From positions 89,030,431-89,094,430 of the forward strand of contig NC_031768.1 in assembly GCF_001522545.3 (NCBI RefSeq): a stretch of DNA of 64,000 bases, read 5' to 3'. The notes beneath the pieces are model-generated. The model did no database searches and had not been told where the DNA came from. It worked only from the letters and a program-made list of their open reading frames with translations. This DNA is from Parus major (lineage: Eukaryota > Chordata > Aves > Passeriformes > Paridae). Both the position numbers and the translations under genes were made by a program. Below, piece by piece: positions 14,101 through 29,100 of this stretch (position 1 is its first letter; the number at the start of each line of letters is the position of its first letter).

Positions 14101-17100
14101 GCAGCTCTATCTCAGGTCAGCTCATTGCTAGACCCTGTTCAACTGAGGATCCCCACAGAGAAGTTGATGAAGTTGTGAGGATGAAGGGGAGGACATTCTG
14201 TGTTACAGTACACTCATGAGAGCCTAAAGCATCAGAACTAAGGATTTCAGACTTTGATTTCTATTGTCAGTAATTTTCCCCAAAAAATAGCACAAACAGT
14301 ATTTCCAGAACCAGCAAGGTCTTTAGATAAACATCCATCTGCTTGGTAAGACATATGGCAAACTGCTGAATAATGGCTTTGCTGAACTAATGTAAATTGC
14401 TTACCTCATCATAATAAGCTCTCAGATCGGCTCTTTTAGATCGCAAGTCCCAGAACACGATAGTCCCATTTTCATAACCTATCAACAGCTAGAGGAGGGA
14501 AAAAGACACAATTACGTTTTTTGGATTCAAAAGGTACATATAAATATTGAGTAATATAAAAAGAAATAGCAAAGTGGCATGCAAGATTGTAATCTTACCT
14601 CACATAATACCTTGCTTTCAAATTATCTTTCAGTATAAATTACTTCACATTGCTGACAATTTAAGATCTGACATGGAAAAAAAGGGCTTCATACATCCTT
14701 TTTTCCCCTGCATGATTATGCACCTAGACAGTCTTCTCAATTGTATATCTGCTGAAAACCAAAGAGTGTAGCATGTTCCTACCAACTCTTATCTTCCCTG
14801 CCTCTTGTTGGAGAAAAAAAAATGTTTGACACCTAAGATACCAGTCAAGTAATTTCAAACCAAGAGAGTCACCAGATTAAACTCTCATTCAGCTACTTAT
14901 ATTTCTTTTATTTATGCTTGCTATTGCTTGAAAACATTCTGAAGAACTCCCCCTGCAGAAAATAAACTGCTTGTTCTCCTAGTAGCTAAAAATAAATTAA
15001 CTGATATGTCAATTTTTACTTCTTCTGGAACTGGGATGCCATGCCATCATGCACACCATAGAAATACCAGCAAATACTTCTGAAAAGATGAAAGAAAAGA
15101 AAAACAATGCTCAGTAGAAAAATAAGAATGAACACAATAATTTCTCCATGTCTCCACTGAAAATAAATGAAATACTGATCTGGTAATGTAGAGTTACTCT
15201 TCATTTAAACACAACTAATTTCAGATCTTATGGACAATACGATGTCTAGCTTATTTAGGTGTCCTGGAAACTATTTCCCATAGAATCTGTCTTCTTAAGA
15301 ATCTGTTCTGGGCATGAAGACTGGAAATGGCTAAACTGGCAGACTCTCACATTTCTGCGACAGAATATTTTATACAACTGGAAGTGATAGGTGCAATTAT
15401 TCATCACCTGTAAACATCTATATCACAGAATGCAGGCAAGATTTTACAGTTTCTATATAAAGAATTTGTGCAGAATAATGACAAGATTATATCTTAGCTG
15501 GAGAAACCTTAACAGCATCTTTGCTGTCACTCACTTTAGCTTGCATGAGTCCTAAAAATGAAATTTGGCTTGGCTGCTAAACACAACATTCCTTCCAAGT
15601 TAAGTATAACTGGTACATCAATACTGCTACAAAGGAGAATGGGAATACTCTCAGTTCTTCTGTTTATGATTATTTTTATTGCCAGGATAATATTCCTTAT
15701 GTGGAATCTTCTAGCTAATCTGGAAATTATTTATAGTTAATATATTTAATACTTGAATATGAACAATAACTTAGTGTGCTCCTGAAGAATTATTCCCCTG
15801 AAAAAAAATTTAAACTGTCCTGGAAAAATTCCAGACTATTTAGCATTTTTGCTCTGGATGGCTCCACATGGGATTTTGTGGCAGAGTCAGAAAGTATGCA
15901 GCTAACTGGGTAGCACTTGTGTCAGGATGCCATATGGTATTCTGGGATAATAGGCTGCCACTGAGAGAGCGAACAAAGGAGAGTCTTACTGCAGCTGCTT
16001 GCACTGTTAGTACAGCAATCCCAAATGGAAGCCATTTGTATATCCAGGAGTTAGTGAAGTTCATACCAGGTCACTTGAAGAGGTGCAGGCCTGTGCTGTG
16101 TTGTGCTGTACACAGAACTCGACTTTCAGGCCTCCATGGTGCTGCACATATTCCTTGGCCACAGGGTAAACTCAGCTGCTAATTCTAAAGGACCCTGTAG
16201 GCCTCTCCCACTTGGTAAAGGCAAGGACTGCACCTCTGTGCCTTTGTCTTAGTGTAAGGCAGTATGACTCACATGAGCATCCTTTAGCTTGACAGTAGAA
16301 ATGGATGAGGCTTTTTTTTAAATATATTTTTTGAATCTTTTGGGATCTCCAAAGACAAAATACTGGCAAGCCTCTTCACAGAGAACAGTGCCATGCCCTT
16401 ATCAGAGGCTCATGCAATGCTACACAGCTTAGGGTTTCCACCCTCCTTTTTGTATTTACTCCAGGTGATTACTAAAAGGTTAAATACCTTTCATCAGAGG
16501 CTACATTTCACCTGAACTATTGCTGAAATGCTTAATGTACAATTGCATTAAAGAATTGCAAGTAACAAAGTGCAATTTCAGGGAAGAAATTGAAAGACAA
16601 AGAGATTTGCTGCATAACCAGGAATCTCTTTTTGTTCAGACAGTAGTTGTGTTGCTTTGGTACTGACACTGTGGTACAGCACTAAAGTCACAATTCCAGT
16701 TTGGGTGAATGGGGTTAGTCTCATTGCCAGGATATTTATGATGATTTATGATTCTGACCTGTCTGAACCACAGAAAACTCAAACATTCCCACTCCTCAGT
16801 CATAGTGAAGATCTGTAAGACAAGCTCTATTTCTGTAATAGAAGTAAAAAGCAAAACATCCATAAATGCAATTGGAGAGGAAAACCCAGACAAAGGAAAA
16901 CAATGTCTGTAAAAAGAGTCGAGGATGAAAAAAACTCCAAAGATCCATCTTGCCTTTCATGGTGCCTCAATTAATTACTCATGCTTAATTAGGTTATAAA
17001 AAAAGCAGAACATGGGACAGAATCTAGAGAGAGAAGTCCTGGCAAGATCTTCCTTGTCTAGTGGAGTTGTTTCATATTTTGACTTACATCTTTCTTCATC

Positions 17101-20100
17101 AAATACTTTTGAGGATGGGAGGAAATTTCTTTTTTACAGTAACCTAATTACATCTTGGTACATGCTAACAAGCCCCTTCCTTGTTCTGGTAACACAAAAC
17201 ATCTGGAGAAAAAATCCCAAACAAACAAGCCTCCCAAAGAGGCCTTTTTTTTAGGTATTATTAGATCTCAAAACTCAGACTCAGAGATAGGAAGTTTAGC
17301 CCACCAGGTAATTGTAAATAACATTAAACCTCTTCCTATTAAGCTCTCTCCGTTTGCTGGGAAACTGCAGATTGCTGTAGTTAATGTCTTTTCCTTTGTC
17401 AGCAAGAAAAATCATGTTTGCTACAGATCTGCCACTTATAAATGTCTGTGCACTCCAGTCTGTCCCTAATGTACACTTATTAATTGATTTGGCAGACAGA
17501 GTTATATTTCATGAACTTAATCACTTGGTCCCCAAATTGTTCTTCAGTGACACATTAAATGCCTAAATTCTCTTTGATGTCTGTCTTCCAGCCACAGCTT
17601 ATTAAATTCATAAAAGAGACTTCTCTCCAAAGCCTGCCTAGATAGTTTGCCTGGAGGACACTCTGGAAAAGTTTTGAATGGCAGAAGTTTTATGGAATTG
17701 CATTCACTCTTTTGGCACAAGGAACCCAATCATCAGTCAATGAAATAAACTGGAACTTCTAGGAATTCAAAGGATCTTAATGAAAAACGTGAAGATACTG
17801 CCAGTGCACAAACTTCCCTGGCTCTCAAATAGAGCTCTTATGATTGTTCTAGACCTTGAAAGGTCTGACTATATTTTAGGACTCTCAACCACTCAGTGTT
17901 CATAGGAGAAATACTTAGATCAGCAAAACAGTCCCAGGTCTGTGAACAACTTTGTAATACCCCAGAGAGGGCTATACCACTGGACTCTTGCAAAGTAGTA
18001 GAGTACAAGAACATCTGTATTTTGAGTAATGATTATGACTGATTTGTACCTACTATTTAATTCTGGAAACTATATGCAAACAACACTTTTATCTGCTGCC
18101 TATTATCAAGTGATGTGTGGAGTCTGATTTCTGCCACCAATACATTTTGGTGATCTTTGGTTAACTTGGAGCTATGGAGATAAGCAAAGTATGTAGAACT
18201 ATCATTAAACAGCTCTTTTGTCCAAGAAAAATTCTGCCAAATTAAATTAAAGCCTATCTATGACAGTAGCTTGTACTGAAATGGCCAAGAGTAAATATCA
18301 AATAATATGGGAAGAAGATTTGTAACATTTCCACTGAACTATTATCACTTAAAACTCTTCATACCAAACAGTAATCATCAGCTCACACCCATTGTTTTAC
18401 ATGTAAAGTCAGAAATATTTTGCCCTACATGTATCACTCCTCATCCTTTATACTAAATGTACTTAAAAAACCAGTATTTAACCTGCCATTTTACTGCTGA
18501 GTTTCTCAGCCTGCTAAAGTCCAGCAAACCAGGCCACATCACTGCTTACTCTATTTTCTCAGCTATTTATGACCATGTGAACAGAAAATGTCCTAGGAGC
18601 TGTTTTTTCCCCATTTTTTCCTCATTCTGAATAATGATTGATTTATTCTTCATTCTTTCAACTAAAGTTTAATGTGACTTAGTTGAAAAATGCAGTTTAA
18701 TTTATATCTCTATGGCTGAATTTTTTTATTTGAAACTACATCTTTTGATTTAATGCTTGGATTTTCTCTTACTCCTGTACCTTTTACTGATATCTTCCTG
18801 TAAACACTATCAATTCCACATTCTGCAAAACTGCAAGTATTTTGTTGGCACCAATTCATTCTTTACACCACTCTCAACCTAACAATGACATAAAGAGCTG
18901 CATTGGGATGGTTTTAGTATACCTTACATTTTCTACGACTTCTCTCCATAAATTGTCAGTGTTTGTTTTTCATAGGCATCTGTCTGAATTTGTTGTTCTT
19001 CGAATGTTAGTACTTCATCAGTGCCCAGATGTCTCCCATGTGCCCTCTGAGCAACAAGCACTTGTATTCCAGAGCCAATTCTCTTTTAACTCCCTTGCCT
19101 GGGTCCTTTTTATCTTCTCTCTTTCTGCTGAAAAATATTTTTAGGTTTCTGTTTGGACACAGTGCATGGTATTCCTGTAAGAAATTTTCACTGACAGGAC
19201 CATTTTTTCCTTTAGAACCCTTTTTTCCTACACTGTGTGCCTTAGCTAGCTCATCAGCAGCTTCTGTTGTGGCCAGCAAAAAAGAATGATGCCTCATCAA
19301 TAAACCTTTATTCTCAGCAGGTATTTTGCCACAGATAATTAAATTGCATTTCTTGATGGCTTCTTGGTTGAGGCTACAACACTACACTTCATAATGTTCA
19401 ATTACTTTATTTGATTGTATTCTAAATTGATTGACCTATTGTGATTCTTCCAGAAAGGCTTAGAGATGCCATCAAAGTTGTTGGAGGGTTGGTTCACATG
19501 AACACCATTTGTGCATAGTTCACCTCGCAATATGGGTCCAAGGACAAGTGATACAAACAAAAATCAGATGTAGTCATCAGTGCTTTTCTAGGTACACATA
19601 ATTTCAGCATAATATCTCTCATGTCAGAAAATTCAAACTGCTGCTAGTTTCTAACAACTATTATTTATTATTTATTGTTATGTGAGGCACACTGTCAAAC
19701 ATTTGGTGATACACCATTTGGAAGACACAGTACTTTATAAATACACACTGAAATACAATTACTAAAAATGATCAAAACCAATGAGAGAGAGTTAAATATC
19801 CTTTCCACACAAGCAAAATGCTCAAATATCAGTAGCAACACATAAAAATTTAAAAATTAAAAAAAGCTGTAATAGAACCAGAGTTCTGTCAACCCTATTT
19901 CATCTTTGAAAACTGCCATACAAATAAAACCAACTCTGATTGTGCCTCCTGGTGATATCAGTCACAACCCTAATGCTCTGACTGTACGCTTGGCTTCCAC
20001 TTGTGGACAGTGAACAGAGCTGAGAATAGCAAACAGCAACAAGTTCCAAACCTGGGCTATTATCATGATAATTCTTACAGAAGAAAATATTTTCTGTCTT

Positions 20101-23100
20101 AAAAAACTTACTATAATGCCTTCATAAGACCATGCTTATCCAAGTACTGAAGTCATGATACAGTTTTTAGACAAATCTTTAACAAAAGCAAGCTTTTTTA
20201 AACAGGAACAATTTAGATGGCTATACATTTCAAAGTAAAGTATGTTGTCTGTATTACAAATGTTTACTCATTAAATTTGTACGAAGATAATCTTTTTTCT
20301 TAAGAACAATAAAATAGTTAAAGTGACTTGCAAACATTGAAAGAAAGTAGATGATAAGATCAGTGAGTAAGCAAAAGGAAAGAGTAATGAGGCAAATAAA
20401 GGCTATGAAATCCTGCAAAATTTTATACCATTGGTTGTACTCACTTTTCCTTCGTCTCTTGGGCTGTCGCTTAAATGTACAACTGGGCCAGGGTGAGTCT
20501 TGGTGGATCTGCAAGACAAAAATCAATTAAAATCTGTGAATCCTTTTTGCTGTAAGAAGAGCTAGATACCTCAGTTTCTAGGTGTGCTAACATGTTCCTC
20601 CAATGGTTTAAAAATAATTTTAAAAAGCCCAGTAGGGTAAGGTAAAGTTATAGGTATCTTTTAATGTTTTCCTCTATTTCCTTTTTGCCATTATAGGCAA
20701 AGATTCTCTTTTCTTAAAAAATCCTTCCTTCAATTTTTTAAAAAAATCTCAGTATTCTTCCTATTACAGTAATTTTCCCCCTTTCTCATTCTTACAGTTT
20801 TTTTGCCTTTTCTGTTCTCTACTCCATCTCTTTCTGACCCTCCCTCCTTACTTGTCCCCTTTGAAGGCTAATTTGCGAAGGATTTACAAAGTCTTCACTG
20901 AATTCATTTCAGATACAGATAGCATGACTCACCAAGTTCCAATGTCACTAAAGACAGGGTTTCAGTAACCTCACCTACACTGCCCTGTCAGGAAGCATCT
21001 TAGCATTACTGCAGTGGGGTTTCAGAAATGGAGCATCTTGCTTCTGTGTGACCTGTAAAGCCTTATCTCATCCTCAGACCAACTAACACAGTTACACCCA
21101 CAATGCATCTTCAGTGGGGCTCCTCAGCCACAACACCCATCCTATACATCTTTGTAAGCCTATACAGAGATTAATTACTATACTTGACATTCTCTCCCTT
21201 TTTGCAGCACACACCAACTGCATCATATGCAAATTAGTGCTGAAGTTATTAATGTCCATCACCTGACAGAAAATGCAAATCATAGGAAACTGATTGGACA
21301 GACAGAGATTTTTCATCTATCATCTTCTCTGACCTGACCTTCAGGCCCTGGCAATCATAGAGAGCAAGAAGAGGAGCACCAGCCCACAATGAATGCCTGC
21401 ACAGAGGAGGACTTTTCTCCCATCTAGGTTCTGGGGTCAGAATATGTGTCTCTTGGAGTTCAGCTTAGGATTGGAACTTGCATGACTGGTCTTGGTTCAC
21501 CAAAGGTCATGAGGGAAAAAAAATATGACAGAGATTGGCAGAGCCCATAATGTGAAGAATTTATCTAGAAACCATATGTAAAATGACCTAGACTCCAAGT
21601 TTTAAAACAATCTGCAAGAGAATTACAGAAACAAACCAAAACAAGCTTCTCCAGCCAAACTAATCAAAGGATGTTTCTGAAATAATGGCCTCTTCCTTTG
21701 GCTGATTACTGCACTGTAGCAAAACTGGCCTCTGTTCTACAGGTCAGACTCCAAATCAAGACTGAGAGTGGTACACAAAAATTCTCAGACAACTGAAACA
21801 TTAAAACAGAAACATAGCCTCATAGGCTCCTCCTTCCCAGAACAGTATGCTCCAACACTCTAAAAGCATGCACATTCTTCTCTGGCCTCTATACTTCGTC
21901 CATATTATGTTTTAAATATTTTAACTATTTCATCACTCACCAAAGCTGGGTCAAAGCAGAGAGGCAAAGATCTAGTCTGATACTTATTTCTGAGCTGAGG
22001 ACAATGAAAAATTATTCCAGACATCCTGAACATGTAGCATGTTATTCTCCTACATGAGGTCTCCACAAGCAAGGTTTTTGCAAGAGTATTTTGCAACATA
22101 TTTCATCACAGAAATGAGATCAGCAGGAAAGCAGTGGACAGACGGTTTATACAGTGACATTCTATACAGACTTTGATGGTGCCAGCAGCAAGCACCCATT
22201 TGGCCTGAGACACGGCACAAAACCATTTTTACAGAGATGCAGATAGCAGGAGATCTGGCTGTCATTCCTATCCAAGCCAACTTACCAGAGGGGACCCCTC
22301 TGGCTGAGCTTCTGTTTCTGAGAAACCTGTACTGAAATAAAAATACCATTTGCGCAACACCAGGCCTTGGAACAGGCAGGGTAGGTAAGCAGTGACAGGG
22401 AGCTGAGGGGTGAATATTTGATTGTAAGCAACGCTTAGACTTGCACACGTCTTGTACATGTGTTCAGAGGGAGTGCAGGTGACATTTTGGGACATTCTAG
22501 GCTGTTTCAAATGCTGTTTCTGACATAGATTCATTCACCTGTCTGAACTGGTCAGAGTATTTTGATGGAAAGAACTGGGTCTGTTTGAAATATATGCTGC
22601 CTATGCAGTGATGGGCAAAGGGGGAAAGGTGAGAACAAGAGGAAGAAACGAGAAGACATAGCATAAGTATTTTCCCTTTTTAGCCAGATAAGAACCTCAG
22701 ACAGATGACAAAAGAGAGAGCAGAGGCAAGGAAACATCAGATATGTTTTCCCAGAAAGCTGGGGACAAACAAGATGGTAGCAGAAGCACATGGAGGCTGA
22801 CAAAGCACAATGGGTTGGGCAGCTATCCCAGGCCATTGAACCAACCAGGATGCATGGTGGGTTCCTTGGCCATCCGAGTCTTGGTACATGACCAGGAATA
22901 TTGGCAAAATCACGACAAATAGAGGGAGAAAGGAAAAGAGCATACTGTCTCTCTAAGGTAAAGATTGATTCCATATAGTCAGTGCCTTGTACCTACTAAT
23001 TTTAAAAGTCAGGAACAGTTTAGAAAAATCTGTGCAACCAGTTTATTTGAAGGACACACATGACATTGCTTACCAAAAAATGTATCAATTTCTCTTTGGG

Positions 23101-26100
23101 TAGAAGCAAACTCTTACATGAGCTATCCTCTCCTCTTTATGCTAAGTATACTTTCATAGTCACACAAGCTTATTGTTCCTCTGTAAATGGTGTAAAACCC
23201 CCTGTCTTTTACTACCAATCTTATTTTTATCTTATACTCCTGCAGGGAGTAGCCTCAAATTTCCATGCTAAAACCTCAGCTAAAAGGGGAAACCTTCACT
23301 AATAAGATACAATTTTTAATCTCCTCCATTTCCCTCTTGAATTCATTGTAGTTGGAGGATCCTGAGATTTACTGCACTGTATTAATGTTGTATGGTTTGG
23401 GTATGTTTTTTTCTCAGGCACTTTTTGTTTCTTTTAGGAGTATTATAATTTAATTATTATGCACCTAGGTATTTCTTTTGTTCTGCTGAATAACAGCTTT
23501 ATATACACTGTCAGTAAAGTTGATACCAAACACATCAGTCTGTGCACTAAATGTGTGATATTTTATTTTTCCTGATTGTCTTTATATATATATTGGATAT
23601 AAGTATTCTCTTAGTATTCATATTAACTTGTTATTTTAATAATTTAGTTATTTTGTATAATACCTGGCTTGCTCTGTCTGCTTCCTTTTTCTTTCACTTC
23701 TATTAAATTTAAGACTATTACGTATGTCACTCTATCAAAACCATTGTTTAGTTTTCTCACATACATCATCAGTCTAGGAAAAATGAGGATTCAGGGGGCA
23801 GAGTCTTTATTTTTGTCTTTGTTTCTCACCATTCTGCTCTATTTTAACTAGCAATAAATTAAATTAATTCTTTCCAAGTCAAGTCTGGCTTCTCCATTGA
23901 CAGTAGCTGATTTCCCTGATTTTACCTTGATTCATGAACTTTTCCATCTTACTTTCTTTCCCTGTCCTTTTGAGGACGGGGAGTGAGAGAGCAGTTGGGT
24001 GGAGGTTTCACAACCAGCCAGGATCCACCCTCCACAATTTCCTTGATTGCTTAACAGAGGCCAGCTTTGTTTATACATAGGTAAGAGTAAGTAGAGAGTC
24101 TATTAAGCTTGGCAGCCATAACGTGGCTTCTGTCAGGAAAGCAGAAAGGATCCTTTTCAAATAGTTGTATATACCAAAACTAATTTCACATGTGCCATCG
24201 CAGATAAGATCACACATGGATGACAACAGATGTTCCTGAAGCTTTTTGGAAGTGTGGAGCCTATTCCCTGGCAGTCCTCCTGCACTGCCTTTCAAAGGGT
24301 CCAAGAAACATTGATTTTTTTATACACAGCAAGTAAAGTATTTGCATTAAAACTGATTCATCTTTGAACTACATAACAAGGAATATTCACAAGATGCAGC
24401 ATAAAATTTGATGTTTGGTTTTGGCTGAATATGCACAGTCCCATCTTGGTGGGGATGTTTGTGGGAGGATAAACCAATACAAAATAATCCCAGTTCAGGT
24501 GGAACAAGGCAGAAGGCTGTGTGTAAAAGCATTGCAACTTCCTAAATTCTGCAAGACCTTTTGCTTATTGCTCTGAGCCTGCCCAATGGCTTGATACAGA
24601 AGAAGGGACACGATAAATCTCTGGTTTTCTTCTTCTGAAATGATGTTATCTCCCTTCAGGTACAGGGCTGTGGAGAGGAATACAAACCTTGTCCTTTGTG
24701 CTACACTAAGACCAGGAACTGTCTGACAAAGGCAGATTAGTGCCTCACTTCTTGCATCTCCCTGTCTCCTCAAGGAAGGTATTTATAAATAGGAATAAGA
24801 ACAATATATTTTGGAGCCCTAGGGCAGTGTTGCTTGTAAAAGGAGAGCAAGGCATTAGGCTCTACAGTCAATTTCTCTTGAGGGCAGACATCATGACTGC
24901 ACTACAAGCAGGATTAAAAAAAGCAATTATTTAGTTAACTATATTATATCAATAACATTACTTTATAGAACTCATGAAATGCTATCAGAGCAGAGCTATA
25001 GACACAGTAATTACTGCTTTCATACAGTAAATTATACTGCATGTGGAAATGTCTGCACACAAACCCCATTTTTCCTCAAGTTGTTTTAGTATACGTAAAA
25101 TGTTCTGTTTCCCTTCATTGCTATTACAGTAAAGTTGACAAGGAGATTGGAGAGTTGGACACTGTCATTGTGGAACTGCCTACAAAGAAAAAAAACCCTG
25201 GCATTGAATCATATTAAATGCAAAAGCAGAGATTCAACAGCTCCTGGAAAGGACAAAGAGGTGCTGGAAAACCAACCCCATTTGAAGCTACTGTGAATAA
25301 AGCACTCTACTGTTGATGACACATACTTGTGTATGTGCATTCCTTCAAGCTGGCTTTGGGGAACTGCATAAAAACTAATTAGATTCTATTCCTTGAGAAA
25401 GGGAAAAATAAAGAAGAATCAGCAGGTCAAAATAAGGCATAAGTGAAATAGTTGAGTTGGGAATTTTTCATTCCCAAATAGCAGCCAGGGTACAGCTGAG
25501 ACTGACTGAGAAAATAAAAGCTCTGAAAAGACACAAAAAAGATAAAACACAAATCCAAGTCAATACACAGCAGAAAGAAAAAAGAAGGTCAAGTCCAAAA
25601 ACTATCAGCAGTGATTTGCAGTAAAAAATTTCTGAAATGAAAGCTAACTTCAACAGAGCAAGAAAAAAGTATGAGCTAATGATACAAAACTTTGCAATAT
25701 TTCATAGTCTTCGTTGACCTTTAAGCCCAAAAAAACAGACTGCAGAATTGAAAAATGGAACCAACGATTCCCATGACAGCTGTACAGAACTAAAACTAGG
25801 TGTTTGCTAAGAAGATATGGATACTTTTTGTTTTGCACTTCATAAGAAGTTGTTTATGACAGCAGTAGGTATTAATTTACTTGGTGTATATTTTCTTGGT
25901 GAAATGAGAGTGGTTATGCTATAAGACGTGACTTTTACTCAGTGAAATTAAGACAGCAGTCACTGTAAAACAGTCTTCAAAAGACTTGTAAGAATGGAAG
26001 CTTCTATGATTATTTTATCCTAAAATCAGAAAGCTCAAAAAGAAGTCTTCAGCAATGTTATAATCTGGACCCAGCAAAATGTGGAAAATACACAGATGAT

Positions 26101-29100
26101 GTATTTATTCCTCAATCACTGTGCAATGTTTTACGCACTCTAAGAAATCAAATGACTTAAATACTGTCGTAAGAACTTCAAATACCAAGACAATCTTTAA
26201 AGCAGGTATAAGTACACTATGACAGAACAGAATCAAATCAAAATCATTTTCCTTTTGAAAGTAAAGATAGCCTGCATAATTGGAGAAGTAGTGTAATGAT
26301 TTCTGGGAAGAATAAAAATCTGGCGTTAGAAAGTGATAGATGGAGTTCAGAGAGGGGGAAAAAGAAAGAAAATATCCATATTAGTCATTGTTACAAAGTT
26401 GAAGTTGACTGAATCTGGCAGTGCTGAAAAAAATGCATGCATAGACAAGTACTTCTTCAGTGTCAGTAGTCAGACATCTTCCACGGTTCTGCCTTCCAAA
26501 AAGGTGCAGTGCTCCAAGGAATCTAAGACCTTCTTTTCATAGGTAGAACCATAGAGAAATTGAAGAGAATGAGTAAGTTAGACACATTATTCATATGCTG
26601 TGGATCAAAGCTGGGAGATGGAGCAAGCAACAATCAGTTCAACCTCAAGATGCAACACTGAGTCTTAGACACACTTTCTGAAATGTCCAGAAGAAGGAAG
26701 TCTTGAAAACTGTGCTTTCTTTATATTAATAAGTATCTCCATTTAGGTCTGCACACAGAGGAGGTAGCAGATTCTTCTACTGTTACTCCTCCTTCGTACT
26801 GCTTTCCCTCACTGCTGTGGATCTATGGATTCCGAGTCTCCATTTTAGGAAATGGGGATGGGCAAAGGGCTAAGAAAGGAGATACAAAGTTATGGCTCTG
26901 TCATAATTGAGTTTCAGTCTGACCAATTCTTTGATCCTCCAAATCCAATAAATTTTGGCAAGTTTCAGTTATTCATTCAGGAGATAGTGGGGTGTTAAAA
27001 CACTGGAATCTTACTGGAAGGTTATAATGCAGATATTTCATTTTTGGAGTTCAGAAGACACATAAAGATCTTCTTTTGCTTTCCAACACTATGTGACCTT
27101 CCCAAATGTATGATCGTGCTGTGAAAATCAATCTCATTGTAGTTGGAGTAAATGGAGACATGCTGGGCTCATTGACTATTTTTCTCTTCCAAAGCTGTTT
27201 CCAAACATTTGGAAGGAAAAGAGAGAAACTGTTTGCTTATTAGAGAGTAGAAAACCAAACAATATCATGAGCCTCAAACCCCTCTGGCAAAGGATTAGCT
27301 CTGCTACATGACAGAGAAATGACAAGTGAAAAAGTTTTGATTTATTCATTCTTAGCTGATAAGATTGCTTCAGTGTGGCCCGGAGTAGTGATAATGCATG
27401 AGATGATAGAAATAGCCGAGACAAGAATTGGTACCCATATGCTTGTGTTTTTTCTCAGTTCTGTAGAAGGACAGGTCCACTGAGATACAGACTGTGCACA
27501 TGATTTAATGAAGGAAATTTTTCCTGTAACTTCCAGAATTGGTTACAACTTAGTTCTGAAAATAATCTAAAAAAAAAAGAAAACAATCTGTTTCCTTAGC
27601 ATTATTAGCTGTTCAGGCCTTAATTTCTAACTAACATTTAAACTCACTGAATGATCTCTCCTGCAAGAGAAGATGGTAATCCCTTATGATAAAATATATA
27701 TGGCAATCATCTTTTTGATGTGTATCTCCACTAGATGCTTCTGAACATGGCATAAAACCACCATCACTCAAGAATACAGTGCTCTACAGATCTTTCAGAT
27801 ACAAAAGTAGACAAGAAAATTACAAAAAACCTGTCTGCACAAAATGACAACTTTGTAAAGTAAAAGTAGCTGTGCAGGAAAGGTGATCAGATTTCTTGCA
27901 TCATATGCAAAGTCTAAAAATGTTGTATCTAAACCTGTTTCCCCTTCAAGTCTTCAAACTACCAAGCCTTTTCACCTCAGTCTTTCACTGCAACAGAATC
28001 ACTCTTACAAAAAATTCTACCAGTCATTTGATTGTCTCACTGACTCAAAATATTTAGTTGTTTCTGAGGATGACGGTAACATGGAGATTTCACTAGAAGT
28101 AGATAAAAATCAGTGAAAAGTAAGGGGGGATTAAAAGAAAGAGAAGTTATGTTGTTAGACTTTCAGTTTTAGAAACTGGATGAGAACTGCATGAAGAGGG
28201 ATGAACACCTTCAGACTTGTTGGAGCAGATGATATACATTGAAACACTTAAAATTTTATTTATAAACCTTTCATCTAAGCTGAGGACTTGAATACAGCAG
28301 CAGAGCAATGGCTTTTAGTGGTCTTTTCTTGCCAGTAAGTTTGAAGGACATATGATTGCATAAAAGGTAATCCCTTTCCTTCCAAGCTTTATAGAGAATA
28401 GTGACATCTTCAAGCTAACCTCAAGCTAACTCTGAATTGTTACCATTAACTCAGAACTTAACATAATTGAGCACCATTTTCCCTTATGTTGCTCATGGTA
28501 AGGTTGAAGATTTTCCTCAATTTTACATACATAGATTTTCCTGTTTTCTTTCGTCTTTGAAATTACCTAACATCAACAGACTTTGTGAACTTATACACCT
28601 CAGAACAACCTGATTTTACTGTAAGCAGGAAGTTGGTCTTGAAAATTCTAGAGAAGCCTTACAACGTGAATTATTTTATGATTATATAATCAAATCAGAA
28701 CATATCCATGGCCCAAAATAAAACTGTTGTCTCAAACATTTTTCTCAGTACTATTCTAAAGAAAAGTCTACAATCATAAACTCAGCCTCATGAAGTACAT
28801 TTAAAGTTAATAACATTTCCTTTGAAAGCTAATGTACGTTCCATTTTACGTGCAGGAAAGCAACAGCACTGCAAGAGACATCAGAGTTTATTATCAGAGA
28901 GAGTTCAAATTACAATTTTTCCTGAGTCACCCGGTTTCAACTTCAGAGGGACTATAGCATCTATAAAAGTGGCTGCTTGTGGCAAACATCACCATTACTC
29001 CCACCAGCCTCTTCCTCTTATACAGAGGAACTAATCACACAGGATCTCCTGTCCACCTGCAAAATATTTAAAAGGGCAACTTCCTCCCCTCCGTATCAAG

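Larger units (their letters stand above)
9987..14404 (-). other. STXBP5L: STXBP5L intron
   Basis: A 4.4-kb intron containing a T14 run (10549-10562), a compact hairpin (12082-12124), a paired TCCCTAAGGG word (12878-12887 and 12896-12905), a heptamer repeat (13159-13210) and an A17 run (13254-13270). Somewhat GC-richer patches at 11400-11650 and 12600-12900 may be old repeats that I cannot name. Confidence 0.8.

Noticed and set aside
22050..22974. Minus-strand frames of 132 and 140 codons as genes
   Set aside because: No recognisable domain, no splice-compatible context and no start context of note; kept only as a compositional oddity.
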